46,368 nt of DNA from Clostridium sp. (lineage in GTDB: Bacteria > Bacillota > Clostridia > Clostridiales > Clostridiaceae). Positions 17,892-27,109 of the stretch are shown one piece after another. The DNA lies in the NCBI GenBank assembly GCA_031292145.1, contig JARLHR010000214.1, positions 1 to 46,368 of the forward strand, in the 5' to 3' direction. Below the pieces are notes generated by a model. It did no database searches and was not told the origin of the DNA. It saw only the letters and a program-made list of their open reading frames with translations. How positions within the stretch are numbered: the first letter of the stretch is position 1; each line of letters opens with the position of its first letter. A program made the translations under genes and the position numbers.

Positions 17892-20079
17892 CTTCATAAC
17901 CTCTTAACATCATAATAATTTTTTCAGCACTCTTTTTATATTGAGCCTTATCTAAACCTTTTAAAGCTTCAGCTATATAATCTATGCCATCAGCTATTTC
18001 ATTTGATGGATTGCAGTAATTATATAACTCAATAAGTATATTTTTAATGGCTAAATCAGAACCTGAAATTGTAGGTAATATCTTTTGCATTATTTGAAAA
18101 TCAAAGGCTGTTTCTTCACTTAAAAGATTTGCTAATTTATTTTCAAGCATATAAAATACAATTTCATCTCTTACTCTATAACCAAATTGCTTATTTCCAA
18201 GCTTTAAAATATCATAAAGCTCTATGATCTTCTTATTAATCTTTTCTACAAACTCCTTGTCCACCTTCAAGGCATCTTTTATATTTATAAACCTTGTGCG
18301 CAAAATGTCATTGAATCCTACAAATCTAATAAGATCTTCTTCTTCAAAATTTAGATTTTCTAATTTAATATTTGAAAATTCAATAGTATTTGCTCTATCT
18401 AGTACTTTTCTACTGAAAGAGAAGGTAGTATCATCCATATTAACTGTACCAACAACATATACATTATCTGGAATAATCAAATCCTTTAAGGAATCATCTA
18501 AGGATAAAGATTTAGGAAATATTAAATCTGTAATTACATTTCCATTTTCATTTATAGATCTTGTTTCTATTAAACTTAAATATTCACTTAAATAATATTC
18601 CACTCTAGCCAAATTCATTTCATCTAAACAAATAAAATATGGCTTATTTTTATTTTCTTCTTTACTTGCCTCAATCATAATTTCGGTAAGCTTTCCTTTA
18701 ACGAATTCATCATTTAAATTCTTATACCCTAAAAGCTCTGTACTATCATTCCAGTCTGGTTTAACACTAATTAAATTATATTGTCCATTTTTAGATTCAG
18801 CGCACATAGCTTCAGCAAAAAGTTTAACAAGCTTTGATTTACCTGTTCCGCTAATGCCGGCTAATATTACAAAAGGCTTTGTTTTTAAGCTAAGATAGAA
18901 ATTACATAAATCTTCATATGAATAAATAAATCCTTTACTGTTTATATATTCCTGTATCGCAATTAAATCTTCTTTTTCTAATTCTGAAGAATCAACCTTT
19001 TCAACAGTTGTTGATTGCTTTTCTATTTCAGATTTACTTACTAATATATTTTCCACTTTTAATGCTTTATCAATCATTTCCTTACCAAAAATCCTAACTA
19101 ATTCATCTTTAGCATTGGAATACTTATCTATTATAGCTCTAATTACAGATATAACCTGATCAATATTAGTTTTAACATTTATTTGATTTGGTTCTCCCTT
19201 TAACATTGGACCAATAAATATCATATTATATAAATCTCTATAAGGAACCATTTCTTCTCTTGATATAGAATCCTCCAGCAATAATTCTTTCTTTAATCTT
19301 ACCTTATAATATTTAGGTTTTGATTCATCATATCCTCTGCTATGTGGTTTGCTGATAATTGTACATATACATCTCAGACCTAATTTCCAATTAGGTTTAT
19401 CTCCACCTAAAACAAATAAAACCTTATCCCCTATCTCTGTTTCTTCAAAATAATTTGATATCCTTGATATTTCAAGCTCCTCTGTATTTTCATCTAATAT
19501 TTTGCTTACATCATCTGGATCATTACTCCTAAATGTAAAAAAATTATTATTTGTATTCATATTATTTACCACACTTTCCATTTCCTTCTCATCTAAATTA
19601 AGAGGTATTATATTAAAATTATTATCTATATCCATGCTATCTATCAACCCTAATCCTAAACAACGATTAATTCCCTTACCTTCATTTAATAAAATACCTA
19701 TTGGAATCTTGTGATCCATTGCATATTTTGCAGCATTTATATCACTTACTTTCCGGTTATCTTTTTCTCCATTTGGTGATTGTAAAATTATTTTTTGGAA
19801 ATCATAATCAGATCTATTATTCCATATAATCTGTTTCCCATAATTCTCCTCTTTTTCAGTAGCTAAATATGATAGCATACATTCCCAACCTTTTGGCTTA
19901 TATATTCCTCTTATTAAGTCATGCAAAATATAAGGTTCACTAACATAGTCATCAGGTTGAAGTTTTTCGCTATTCTTTCCTTTTATCTGATCCTTGCCTA
20001 CAAATTGCTTTCCTTTTAATTTTATATATTTTATTAGTATACCTAAATGATCTTTATCTTCAGGTAATATATATTCCAT
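17866..20079 (-). CDS. McrB-like AAA+ GTPase
   Basis: This 737-residue protein has a C-terminal AAA+ module of McrB type: Walker A AGISGTGKSKL near residue 410, Walker B YFICLDEMNLARVEYYLSEY near 486, and the sensor segment VGTVNMDDTTFSFSRKVLDR near 545, equivalent to the McrB NTADRS region. The N-terminal 350 residues (KPKGWECMLSYLA, DNRKVSDINAAKYAMDHKIP) are not a domain I can name; in McrB relatives this part reads modified bases. ATG 20079 (MEYILPED) has GAGGAAG in place, whereas the ATG seven codons upstream has no RBS. Together with the DUF2357 partner it is a probable type IV (modification-dependent) restriction complex. Confidence 0.85.
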   Translation of the reverse strand: MEYILPEDKDHLGILIKYIKLKGKQFVGKDQIKGKNSEKLQPDDYVSEPYILHDLIRGIYKPKGWECMLSYLATEKEENYGKQIIWNNRSDYDFQKIILQSPNGEKDNRKVSDINAAKYAMDHKIPIGILLNEGKGINRCLGLGLIDSMDIDNNFNIIPLNLDEKEMESVVNNMNTNNNFFTFRSNDPDDVSKILDENTEELEISRISNYFEETEIGDKVLFVLGGDKPNWKLGLRCICTIISKPHSRGYDESKPKYYKVRLKKELLLEDSISREEMVPYRDLYNMIFIGPMLKGEPNQINVKTNIDQVISVIRAIIDKYSNAKDELVRIFGKEMIDKALKVENILVSKSEIEKQSTTVEKVDSSELEKEDLIAIQEYINSKGFIYSYEDLCNFYLSLKTKPFVILAGISGTGKSKLVKLFAEAMCAESKNGQYNLISVKPDWNDSTELLGYKNLNDEFVKGKLTEIMIEASKEENKNKPYFICLDEMNLARVEYYLSEYLSLIETRSINENGNVITDLIFPKSLSLDDSLKDLIIPDNVYVVGTVNMDDTTFSFSRKVLDRANTIEFSNIKLENLNFEEEDLIRFVGFNDILRTRFINIKDALKVDKEFVEKINKKIIELYDILKLGNKQFGYRVRDEIVFYMLENKLANLLSEETAFDFQIMQKILPTISGSDLAIKNILIELYNYCNPSNEIADGIDYIAEALKGLDKAQYKKSAEKIIMMLRGYEDGFTSFWL

Positions 20080-20128
20080 TAATTTCTTCCTCTCATCCAT
20101 AACAGATTATTTATCAGTTAATTTTTAT

Positions 20129-20596
20129 TTAATCAGTATCATTTTCATCAAATATATCCATCTCTTCATTCTCAATCATCAACTCAAATATTGTATCCTC
20201 AATTTCTTTAATACATTTATCGATATATTTTAATATATCCTTTCCCCAGAACCTTATTACTGTCCATCCTAAATATGATAGTTGTTTATCTATTTCCACG
20301 TCCCTTTTTATATTGTTAGAAATTTTCTTTATCCAATATTCACTATTATTACTCTTTTCCAATCTTATCTTTTGTTTTTCCCAATCTTTACCATGAAAAA
20401 ATTCACTATCACAAAAAATTGCTATTCTATACTTAGTTAAAACTATATCAGGCTTCCCAGGTAATTCCTTATAGTTTTTTCTATATCTATATCCCCTATT
20501 CCACAAGGCTTTACATAGTTTTATTTCAATTTTTGTATTTTTACTTTTGATATTTTTCATATTCTTATGACGCTGTTCTTTAGTTAAGTTATCCAT
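20129..20596 (-). CDS. vsr: Very short patch repair endonuclease Vsr
   Basis: This 155-residue protein has the Vsr signature: LTKEQRHKNMKNIKSKNTK, then ELPGKPDIVLTKYRIAIFCD followed by EFFHGKDW, and WTVIRFWGKDIL. The aspartate in GKPDI is the catalytic residue of the family. Vsr nicks next to T in T:G mismatches left by deamination of 5-methylcytosine, which starts short-patch repair. The gene starts after GAAGG and lies 28 bp before the usual McrB start region. The only C5 methyltransferase gene in view is 10 kb upstream in the same island (30744-32066), which is the probable source of the methylated sites it protects. Confidence 0.93.
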   Translation of the reverse strand: MDNLTKEQRHKNMKNIKSKNTKIEIKLCKALWNRGYRYRKNYKELPGKPDIVLTKYRIAIFCDSEFFHGKDWEKQKIRLEKSNNSEYWIKKISNNIKRDVEIDKQLSYLGWTVIRFWGKDILKYIDKCIKEIEDTIFELMIENEEMDIFDENDTD

Positions 20597-20682
20597 ATTG
20601 TAACACCTTCAAATAATAAATAAACTATAGAATCTTATAACAAAAAACCATTCTAAAGTTATTATTCTACTATCTATGAATA

Positions 20683-21093
20683 CTAATAAGCATTCTTATA
20701 TAATTCTAAAATAATTTCAAAAATCATATTGAGTTTTTCATCTGTATCTGCATTTAGCACAATCCAGTCCGGTCCATTATGCTTTGTGGTTTTATAGTTT
20801 AAATCTTTTAAATCTAATTTATACTCATTTCTCCAAATATGAAAACTCAACTCATTTTTTAGCGGTCTTACTAAAACGAAATTTCTTTCAACACGTTCTC
20901 CTCTATAATTAGATCCCATAGTCGCATATCGGTATTCTTCCATTTCTGGATTATTAACTGCAATATTATTTTCTAATGCAAAATCAACACTCTTTTTAAA
21001 AAGTTCTCTTGATAAATCACTAACTTTCATATATTTCTTACTTAATGTAATACTTCCTTCTAGTAAGCTTTGTAAATTATATTCTTTTATCAT
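20683..21093 (-). CDS. Hypothetical protein, 136 residues
   Basis: This is a soluble alpha/beta protein with the conserved-looking stretch RNFVLVRPLKNELSFHIW and a later HNGPDWIVLNADT. I do not recognise a family with confidence; the pattern recalls small DNA-transport-like or DUF5655-like domains, but that is only an impression. It sits between the DISARM small ORFs and vsr, in the same direction, with an 86-bp gap to vsr. The 5' region contains the long hairpin at 21122-21180. Confidence 0.65.
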   Translation of the reverse strand: MIKEYNLQSLLEGSITLSKKYMKVSDLSRELFKKSVDFALENNIAVNNPEMEEYRYATMGSNYRGERVERNFVLVRPLKNELSFHIWRNEYKLDLKDLNYKTTKHNGPDWIVLNADTDEKLNMIFEIILELYKNAY

Positions 21094-21121
21094 ATTTACA
21101 CCTCATAAACTATTTAATAAG

Positions 21122-21180
21122 TAACTAGTCAATATGCTTGTCTGACACAAAATCCACATGCATGATTGACTAGTTTTTTT
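21122..21180. other. Long hairpin between DISARM and vsr segments
   Basis: Eleven-bp arms AACTAGTCAAT / ATTGACTAGTT (21122-21132 and 21164-21174) are extended inward by ATGC / GCAT pairing. The T run (TTTTTTT) is on the plus strand, so it is not a standard terminator for the minus-strand operon. It lies in the 5' leader of the 20683-21093 gene and could regulate read-through or act in RNA form. Confidence 0.55.
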
Positions 21181-21188
21181 CTCTCTTA

Positions 21189-21353
21189 TTAATCCTTTAT
21201 ATAATCTGAAATATCCAAATTATATTCCTCTGCCAATCGAAGAAGTTCCTTTTCACTTGCACTATCTACAGTAACAATAAATGGCATAATTCCTGAAGCA
21301 CCAGCCTTATTTAACAAATCTTTTTTCAATTTCTGATAATCTATTTTATCCAT
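21189..21353 (-). CDS. Small ORF after drmB, 54 residues
   Basis: The frame starts MDKIDYQKLKKDLLNKAGAS and ends EEYNLDISDYIKD. The composition is that of a folded helical protein with balanced charge. It begins ten bases after the stop of the preceding small ORF, so the two are probably translated together. The family is not recognised. A toxin-antitoxin, an anti-restriction regulator or a small DISARM subunit are conceivable, without direct support. Confidence 0.55.
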   Translation of the reverse strand: MDKIDYQKLKKDLLNKAGASGIMPFIVTVDSASEKELLRLAEEYNLDISDYIKD

Positions 21354-21363
21354 AATCTAATGC

Positions 21364-21516
21364 CTATCTATTTTCATTATTTTCTTTAAAAGTAGCATTA
21401 TACATTTCTCGTATTTCATCCTCAGTTTTATTCTTTAATTCTCTTTCATTAATATCTTTAAATCCTGCTGCTTCATAATACATTTCCAATTCTTCAATCA
21501 TTTTTTCTATTGTCAT
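21364..21516 (-). CDS. Small ORF after drmB, 50 residues
   Basis: The frame starts MTIEKMIEELEMYYEAAGFK and contains INERELKNKTEDEIREMY, ending in a highly charged tail. A clear RBS (GGGAG, seven to nine bases before ATG 21516) supports translation. It follows drmB by 66 bp. The helical, acidic character resembles many small Clostridium proteins without assigned function (Spo0E-like proteins are of similar size, but the SxxxD motif is not present). Confidence 0.6.
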   Translation of the reverse strand: MTIEKMIEELEMYYEAAGFKDINERELKNKTEDEIREMYNATFKENNENR

Positions 21517-21582
21517 AGTTTACATCTCCCTTTTTATATTTAATCTATATAACTTTAAATACAATAAAAATTATTATATTTA

Positions 21583-23466
21583 TTAATTTAATATGCCACT
21601 AAAAAATCCCATATTCCTATCTTCTAATTCTCCAACAATAAGTGCTCTATCTAACAATATATTGAATTCTTCACAACTAGTTTCTGAAATAAGTGTGCAT
21701 GCATGACAAGCTGATAAATTTAAACCATCTCTTCCTTGTCCATGGCTATCAATACATACCGGATCTGATGAACACCACATTGCTTTTCTTACTGCATTCA
21801 ATATAATTTTCGGTAACATATCAGATTTTCCTTGTCTAACAAGTCCGCCTAATGTACCTTCCGAATCTCCTGATGATGTATATATTAATATTCCACTCAT
21901 ATTAGTAGAATTCTCTTGTGTATTACAATAAATTCTTTCTGTTAATGAAGCTGAATCATACCCGCATTCAAAACTCGATTCTCTAATAAGAAGATGTGCA
22001 AATGTATGCAATAGAACAAATTTAGTTGTTATTTCTCTGGTTTTATTTCCACGTTTCTTCTCTCTCTCATTATATCTTACATTTAAAACCTCAATACGTT
22101 CAGATACTTTAGGATATTTTTTTATCCAATCTTCTATGATATCATTGTTCAATTCAATAAAAATACCTTCTCCTCTAGCTTCATATGCAGGATACCAATT
22201 AGTTTCTTTTTCTTTTATAGATACAAATCCACCACTTTTACCTTTACTTTCAAAGCCTGACATAGTATCGGCTTCTGTTGGATGTAACCTGCTAAATCCA
22301 ACTAAGGCTCTAACTTCTCTTAACTTTTTTACTAATGTAACTTTGGATAAACCATAAATATTGTAATCATGAATATTTTTTTGTATTTCTATTTTAAAAT
22401 CTTTTTCATCCATGCATTCTTGAGGTATATTCCCTGTTAATGCATTATACTCTTCTACTCTATATTGCTCTTTAGTTTCAATATTCTCTCCATTTTCAAC
22501 GTCAAAAGTTTTATCTAAAATAATTTTTACTATTTTTTCATCTTGATGAATATCTTTAGCAATTTTTTCTACATATGAATCAATTATTTTTTCTTTTCCT
22601 TTCATTTCAACATAATCTTCATCCTGTAATATTTCCAATAAAGATGAAAACTTATTACTTTGTTTAACCAATAAATTGATTTCACTTGAATATGGTGGTA
22701 TAACTATTGAACTTACAACCTTAGCAAAGTATATATTAAGAGCACCACGTTGTATACTTTGAGGTGTTTGAATGCATTTTTCTCTTTTGCCTTTCCATGG
22801 CATATTACCAGTACATTCATAGGTGACTTTATTCTTTACAGATTCATCATTACTAAATGCCTCTTTATTAAATGCACCTTTCATACTTGCTTTTGCTCCA
22901 CATTTGCACTCTATAACAAGACCTTCCAATCCTAATGCACTACTAGAATTTTTTATTCTTAGTTGTGGTTTACCGCAAATAACCCTAGCTTTATCTTTCC
23001 CATGAACCCATTCTACCCATGGAAAATCATCAATATGTCCATCTTCGCAAGTTACAAGTATCCCTGCTGGAACAAGCTGCATATTACATTCCATACATTT
23101 TGGTGTAATCATTTCTTGAGTTTTGGATCTTTTACTAGGCGCAAACTCTTTTTCCCATTCTTCTAGTGGTCTAAGTCTTTTACACTTTGGGCAAAAATAC
23201 CATCTAGGAAATCTTACAAATGGTATTCCACTTATTTGATTTTTATCAGGTGGCAGACAAAATTTTTCAACTTCTAATAATCGTTCCAATCTTTCATCAT
23301 GTATTTCTTGTGAATGATTAATAGTCCAATATTCTGGTGCTGAAACCATTAATGTTTGATCTTTAAAATCAATCATAGAACCAACACCAAATGGAGCTAT
23401 TGCCTGAGAAAACCGAACATTATAAGAAGTAGAAGGCAATGAGATTTTTTTCTTAATATTATTCAT
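21583..23466 (-). CDS. drmB: DISARM protein DrmB (DUF1998)
   Basis: This 627-residue protein begins MNNIKKKISLPSTSYNVRFS and continues with the DrmB signature IAPFGVGSMIDF. Several cysteine clusters (FCPKCK, PKCMEC, IECKCGAK) suggest zinc binding in the N-terminal half. The C-terminal DUF1998 domain shows LHTFAHLLIRESSFECGYDS, ILIYTSSGDSEGTLGGL and a Cys-rich SACHACTLIS. In DISARM, DrmB forms a complex with the DrmA helicase that binds phage DNA. ATG 23466 has GGAG nine bases upstream; the frame could extend to TTG 23487 but without an RBS. It overlaps drmA by eight bases, so translation is coupled. Confidence 0.92.
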   Translation of the reverse strand: MNNIKKKISLPSTSYNVRFSQAIAPFGVGSMIDFKDQTLMVSAPEYWTINHSQEIHDERLERLLEVEKFCLPPDKNQISGIPFVRFPRWYFCPKCKRLRPLEEWEKEFAPSKRSKTQEMITPKCMECNMQLVPAGILVTCEDGHIDDFPWVEWVHGKDKARVICGKPQLRIKNSSSALGLEGLVIECKCGAKASMKGAFNKEAFSNDESVKNKVTYECTGNMPWKGKREKCIQTPQSIQRGALNIYFAKVVSSIVIPPYSSEINLLVKQSNKFSSLLEILQDEDYVEMKGKEKIIDSYVEKIAKDIHQDEKIVKIILDKTFDVENGENIETKEQYRVEEYNALTGNIPQECMDEKDFKIEIQKNIHDYNIYGLSKVTLVKKLREVRALVGFSRLHPTEADTMSGFESKGKSGGFVSIKEKETNWYPAYEARGEGIFIELNNDIIEDWIKKYPKVSERIEVLNVRYNEREKKRGNKTREITTKFVLLHTFAHLLIRESSFECGYDSASLTERIYCNTQENSTNMSGILIYTSSGDSEGTLGGLVRQGKSDMLPKIILNAVRKAMWCSSDPVCIDSHGQGRDGLNLSACHACTLISETSCEEFNILLDRALIVGELEDRNMGFFSGILN

Positions 23467-26400
23467 TAGTATCAACTCCAAACTCAATTATTTCTGCGCC
23501 AGCTTGATTATCAATATTTCTCATAGACTGCATTGTAGGGAATGCATTTCTATAGTCATCTTCTAAATAAGGAACTAATAAATTTTTATCTGCTTTCTTT
23601 GAATAATAATATACCTCTTCATCAGAACTTGCAGTATCAATTTTATCTATCCATTTACTTATTATTTCATCAAGTTCTTCTTTAGTTTTAATTGTTATAT
23701 CTTTTTCTTGGCTATTATCTAACTCTTCAGCTCTCTTAAAGATAAAATCTTTAATTTTATCTAAACCTTCTAAATTATTTTTAAATTTCTTTGCCTCTTC
23801 ATTTCCATTTAATTTTAATATATGTCTTACCATACTTATAAAAACTGCATGCAATGCTCTTTCTCTTGACTGCTCTGAAAATGGTGTAATACTTGTTGGT
23901 TCAACATATTTGTAAAATGTTTGATGATATGGATAGAACAATTCATAATGAGATCTATCTCTAGTCTTGGATGCATTATATAGTGTAAAAACTAATCCTG
24001 GATATCTTCTTCCAACTCTGCTTGTTGCTTGAATATATTCTGAAGTCTGCTTAGGCTGTCCGCTAGCTACCATTAAATCCAATCTGCTTACGTAAACTCC
24101 AACACTTATCATGTTTGTAGCTAACAATACATCTATTGCATGATTTATATTATCTTTCTTTTTATTGTCTGAATCTACTTCTCCCATTTGATATGTGTTT
24201 TCTAAATTCTTTAAAGTCTTTACTATAGCCGTAGATGATAATCTGCTTGTTAGCTCATTTGGTATTCCAGCATACCTTATATCCCTGCTCTTCATTAATC
24301 TTTTCATATATCTTATTATATTACTTGCTATATCATCCTTAACTAATGTAGATGTTTTTCCTAATTCTCTTATTGAATTAAAATATCCAACTAATGTCCA
24401 GTACTTGTCCATTACTTCTTCAGAAGTATCTATAAATCTCAAAGATTCCAATAGTGCAGTATATAATCTTATTTGAGTTGTCGTAGTTGTTTTTCCTGAC
24501 GGCATTAAGCCAACATATAATCTTCCTGGTTTTTCTTCAATTGAAACTTCTTTAGTAAAAAAGCAGTCTTCAATATTCAAACCTGAAGGTGGAAACTGTG
24601 ATACATCTCTATCAAATAACATTTTGCATTGTTCTTTTGCTCTTTTTATAGTTGCTGTAGAAGAAATTATCTTAGGCTTTATTCCCTTGGCACTACACAT
24701 TGCATCAATTGCAGTTTCATATAATCCTACAATTGTTCCCAATGGTCCAGATATTAGATGCAGCTCATCTTGAATAATTAATTCAGGACTCTTCGTATTA
24801 TTATCTTTATTTAAAGCAAATAAGTTGGATACTTCACCTTTCCAAGGTAATGTTGCAAACTTATCTACAGTTCCAAAAAGTAATGTAGGCGGATTATTGT
24901 ATAATTCTTCATCAACTACTTGGATAGGAAGTTTTTTATTAAAATCACACTTTAATTCTGGGCAATAAATAATTTTCTTTTTATCATAGTTATATCCCCA
25001 CAAACCATTCTTTTTACCATCAACAAATTCCATTTCGAGCTTTGTTCCACACCAAGGGCATTTCAATATTTGAAATTTATTGTGTTTTATTTTTCTTGAT
25101 TCTAATTCTTCTTTATTACTAACAGCTTTTGTTAGCTCTTTATATTCCAATTTCGCATCTGCATTTGTATTTGGAGTAGGATCTCCTCCTACCCACAACC
25201 CAATTGATATCTCATCTTCTCCTAGGTTATATCTTTTATTTTTTTTGCTCTCTCTTCTTATAATTTCACATGCACAAATAAGTATCGATGCTCTTATAAA
25301 TTGCTGCGATGCTAATAATCTTAAAGTATATCTCATTATAATGGTTGTACCGCCACCATTTACTGGATCATTTAATCTTCTTAAAAATATAGTAAATCCT
25401 GTTAAACCTAGATATGCTTCAGTCTTACCACCACCTGTTGGTATCCATATTAAATCAACAATATCTCTTTCTTCACAGCTTGGATTATATATTGGTTCAA
25501 TATTCATTAAAATAAATGCCAATTGGAAAGCTCTCCAGCTTGCATCTTTCTTTTCTATACTATTGTAATTAAATTTAGGCATATCTTTATCCATTGGAAA
25601 TCTATCATGATCGCTTCCTGTTAATGTTGAATGTACTCTTTGCATTAACATAGCCCTATTCATTAATGAGAAAGCATCATATGCGTTTTTATTTTCACTT
25701 AAAATATCTATTCCTTTTTTTACTCTGAATAATATAGTTTTACATTCCTCAATTTGATTTTTGATTATTTTATCACTATATTTCTCTTTTAATTCATTTC
25801 CTAATTCTTTAAGTTTGTTTATCCATTGTTCATATGCATTAGCAAATTTATTTAATAAACCAATTTTTTTATCTTTACTTATATCTGAAATATCAGATAA
25901 AATAAACATCGATAATATTTCCTTGCTTTCTTCTCCTAATTCTTTTATTTCAAAATCTAATTGAGGGATTTCAAAACTTGGAAAAAAGTCAGTATGTACT
26001 TCTCCTTTTCCAGTTTTAATATTGACGTTTTGTCCTGTTGCTACTCCATGTCCTACTGCGTAACTTTTTTTATTTCTATATAATAAATTAAAAACTAATT
26101 CTTCATCATCAATAAATTTAGAATTTATATTTTCAATATCTGATCTTTCAATAAACTTAAAATTATTATTATCTGTAGTAATTACTATTTCCGGTTGAAA
26201 AAAGCAGGTTTTATAGTTTTTCTTTACTTTTAGTTCATTTACAAGAACAACTGTATAGCTATAAATTTTATTGTCATATTTCTTTCTTAGAACTGTTAAC
26301 TTTAATACTCCACTATTTTCACTTACTTCTCCATCCTCATTAATAAAAATTTTATTAAATTCCTTATTTAATGGTATAGTTATATTCTTGTTTTCCAAAA

Positions 26401-27109
26401 AAGGATTTCTAACATATCCAGTATGCTTCTTTCCTTCCTCTGATGTGCATAAGTCTGCAAGCTTATATAAAATATCTTCTACATCTGGCCTTTCAGTTTG
26501 TATAGGTCTTCCTGAAACAAGTTCAAATACATTTTTTCTTGATAAATTCTTTTTTAATCTTGCTAATCCATCTTCTTGATATAAGTATTCACCTAATGAA
26601 TATTTATCAATTTCAATATCTTTATCTGCTCTGACAGCACAATCTTTAAATTGACTTACCCTATATTTTGCGCAGCTTACTTCTACATTCAGTTCCTTGA
26701 TATCCCCTTCAGCAAAAAAAGTTAAACCCATAGCTGATGGTAATGTTTGATTAGCCATGCTTATTTCTTCCTGAACTTCCTCCTCATCAGATGAAGATGT
26801 GTGAATATTATCTTTGGTTTTATTCTCTTTTTCCATTTCTCTCTTTTGTTTCTCTACATCTTTTTCTATATCCTCATTTATTTCCTCACCATCACTATCA
26901 CTTGTTTTTTCTTTTTCAGATTCATCTTGTTCATATAAATTATCTTGTGGAAATAGCACACCTAGTGAATATCTATCTAATGGTGAATCTGATATCACTT
27001 CATATTTTATATCAGCTCCTATATCTTCTGATCCTGGTCCCATCATTTCTGCTTTTGTTCTTTTAACTATTTCTTTTCTTACTCTAATGCACTCTTTTAT
27101 ATCTATCAT
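23459..27109 (-). CDS. drmA: DISARM helicase DrmA
   Basis: This 1216-residue superfamily 2 helicase has Walker A IPTGGGKTEAYLGL near residue 556, a DELH box (IIQDELHLISGPLG) near 778, and a helicase C-terminal lobe with ATNMISVGVYVSRLDLMVAS and QATSRVGR near 1010-1040. A CxxC pair in LKCPWCGTKLEM and a later YCPELKC look like a zinc-binding insert. An acidic low-complexity stretch spans about 60-115. DrmA is the central motor of DISARM and, with DrmB, loads on DNA with 5' overhangs and is triggered by unmodified DNA. The ATG starts one base after the end of drmE, with AGAGGG upstream. Confidence 0.93.
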   Translation of the reverse strand: MIDIKECIRVRKEIVKRTKAEMMGPGSEDIGADIKYEVISDSPLDRYSLGVLFPQDNLYEQDESEKEKTSDSDGEEINEDIEKDVEKQKREMEKENKTKDNIHTSSSDEEEVQEEISMANQTLPSAMGLTFFAEGDIKELNVEVSCAKYRVSQFKDCAVRADKDIEIDKYSLGEYLYQEDGLARLKKNLSRKNVFELVSGRPIQTERPDVEDILYKLADLCTSEEGKKHTGYVRNPFLENKNITIPLNKEFNKIFINEDGEVSENSGVLKLTVLRKKYDNKIYSYTVVLVNELKVKKNYKTCFFQPEIVITTDNNNFKFIERSDIENINSKFIDDEELVFNLLYRNKKSYAVGHGVATGQNVNIKTGKGEVHTDFFPSFEIPQLDFEIKELGEESKEILSMFILSDISDISKDKKIGLLNKFANAYEQWINKLKELGNELKEKYSDKIIKNQIEECKTILFRVKKGIDILSENKNAYDAFSLMNRAMLMQRVHSTLTGSDHDRFPMDKDMPKFNYNSIEKKDASWRAFQLAFILMNIEPIYNPSCEERDIVDLIWIPTGGGKTEAYLGLTGFTIFLRRLNDPVNGGGTTIIMRYTLRLLASQQFIRASILICACEIIRRESKKNKRYNLGEDEISIGLWVGGDPTPNTNADAKLEYKELTKAVSNKEELESRKIKHNKFQILKCPWCGTKLEMEFVDGKKNGLWGYNYDKKKIIYCPELKCDFNKKLPIQVVDEELYNNPPTLLFGTVDKFATLPWKGEVSNLFALNKDNNTKSPELIIQDELHLISGPLGTIVGLYETAIDAMCSAKGIKPKIISSTATIKRAKEQCKMLFDRDVSQFPPSGLNIEDCFFTKEVSIEEKPGRLYVGLMPSGKTTTTTQIRLYTALLESLRFIDTSEEVMDKYWTLVGYFNSIRELGKTSTLVKDDIASNIIRYMKRLMKSRDIRYAGIPNELTSRLSSTAIVKTLKNLENTYQMGEVDSDNKKKDNINHAIDVLLATNMISVGVYVSRLDLMVASGQPKQTSEYIQATSRVGRRYPGLVFTLYNASKTRDRSHYELFYPYHQTFYKYVEPTSITPFSEQSRERALHAVFISMVRHILKLNGNEEAKKFKNNLEGLDKIKDFIFKRAEELDNSQEKDITIKTKEELDEIISKWIDKIDTASSDEEVYYYSKKADKNLLVPYLEDDYRNAFPTMQSMRNIDNQAGAEIIEFGVDTNE

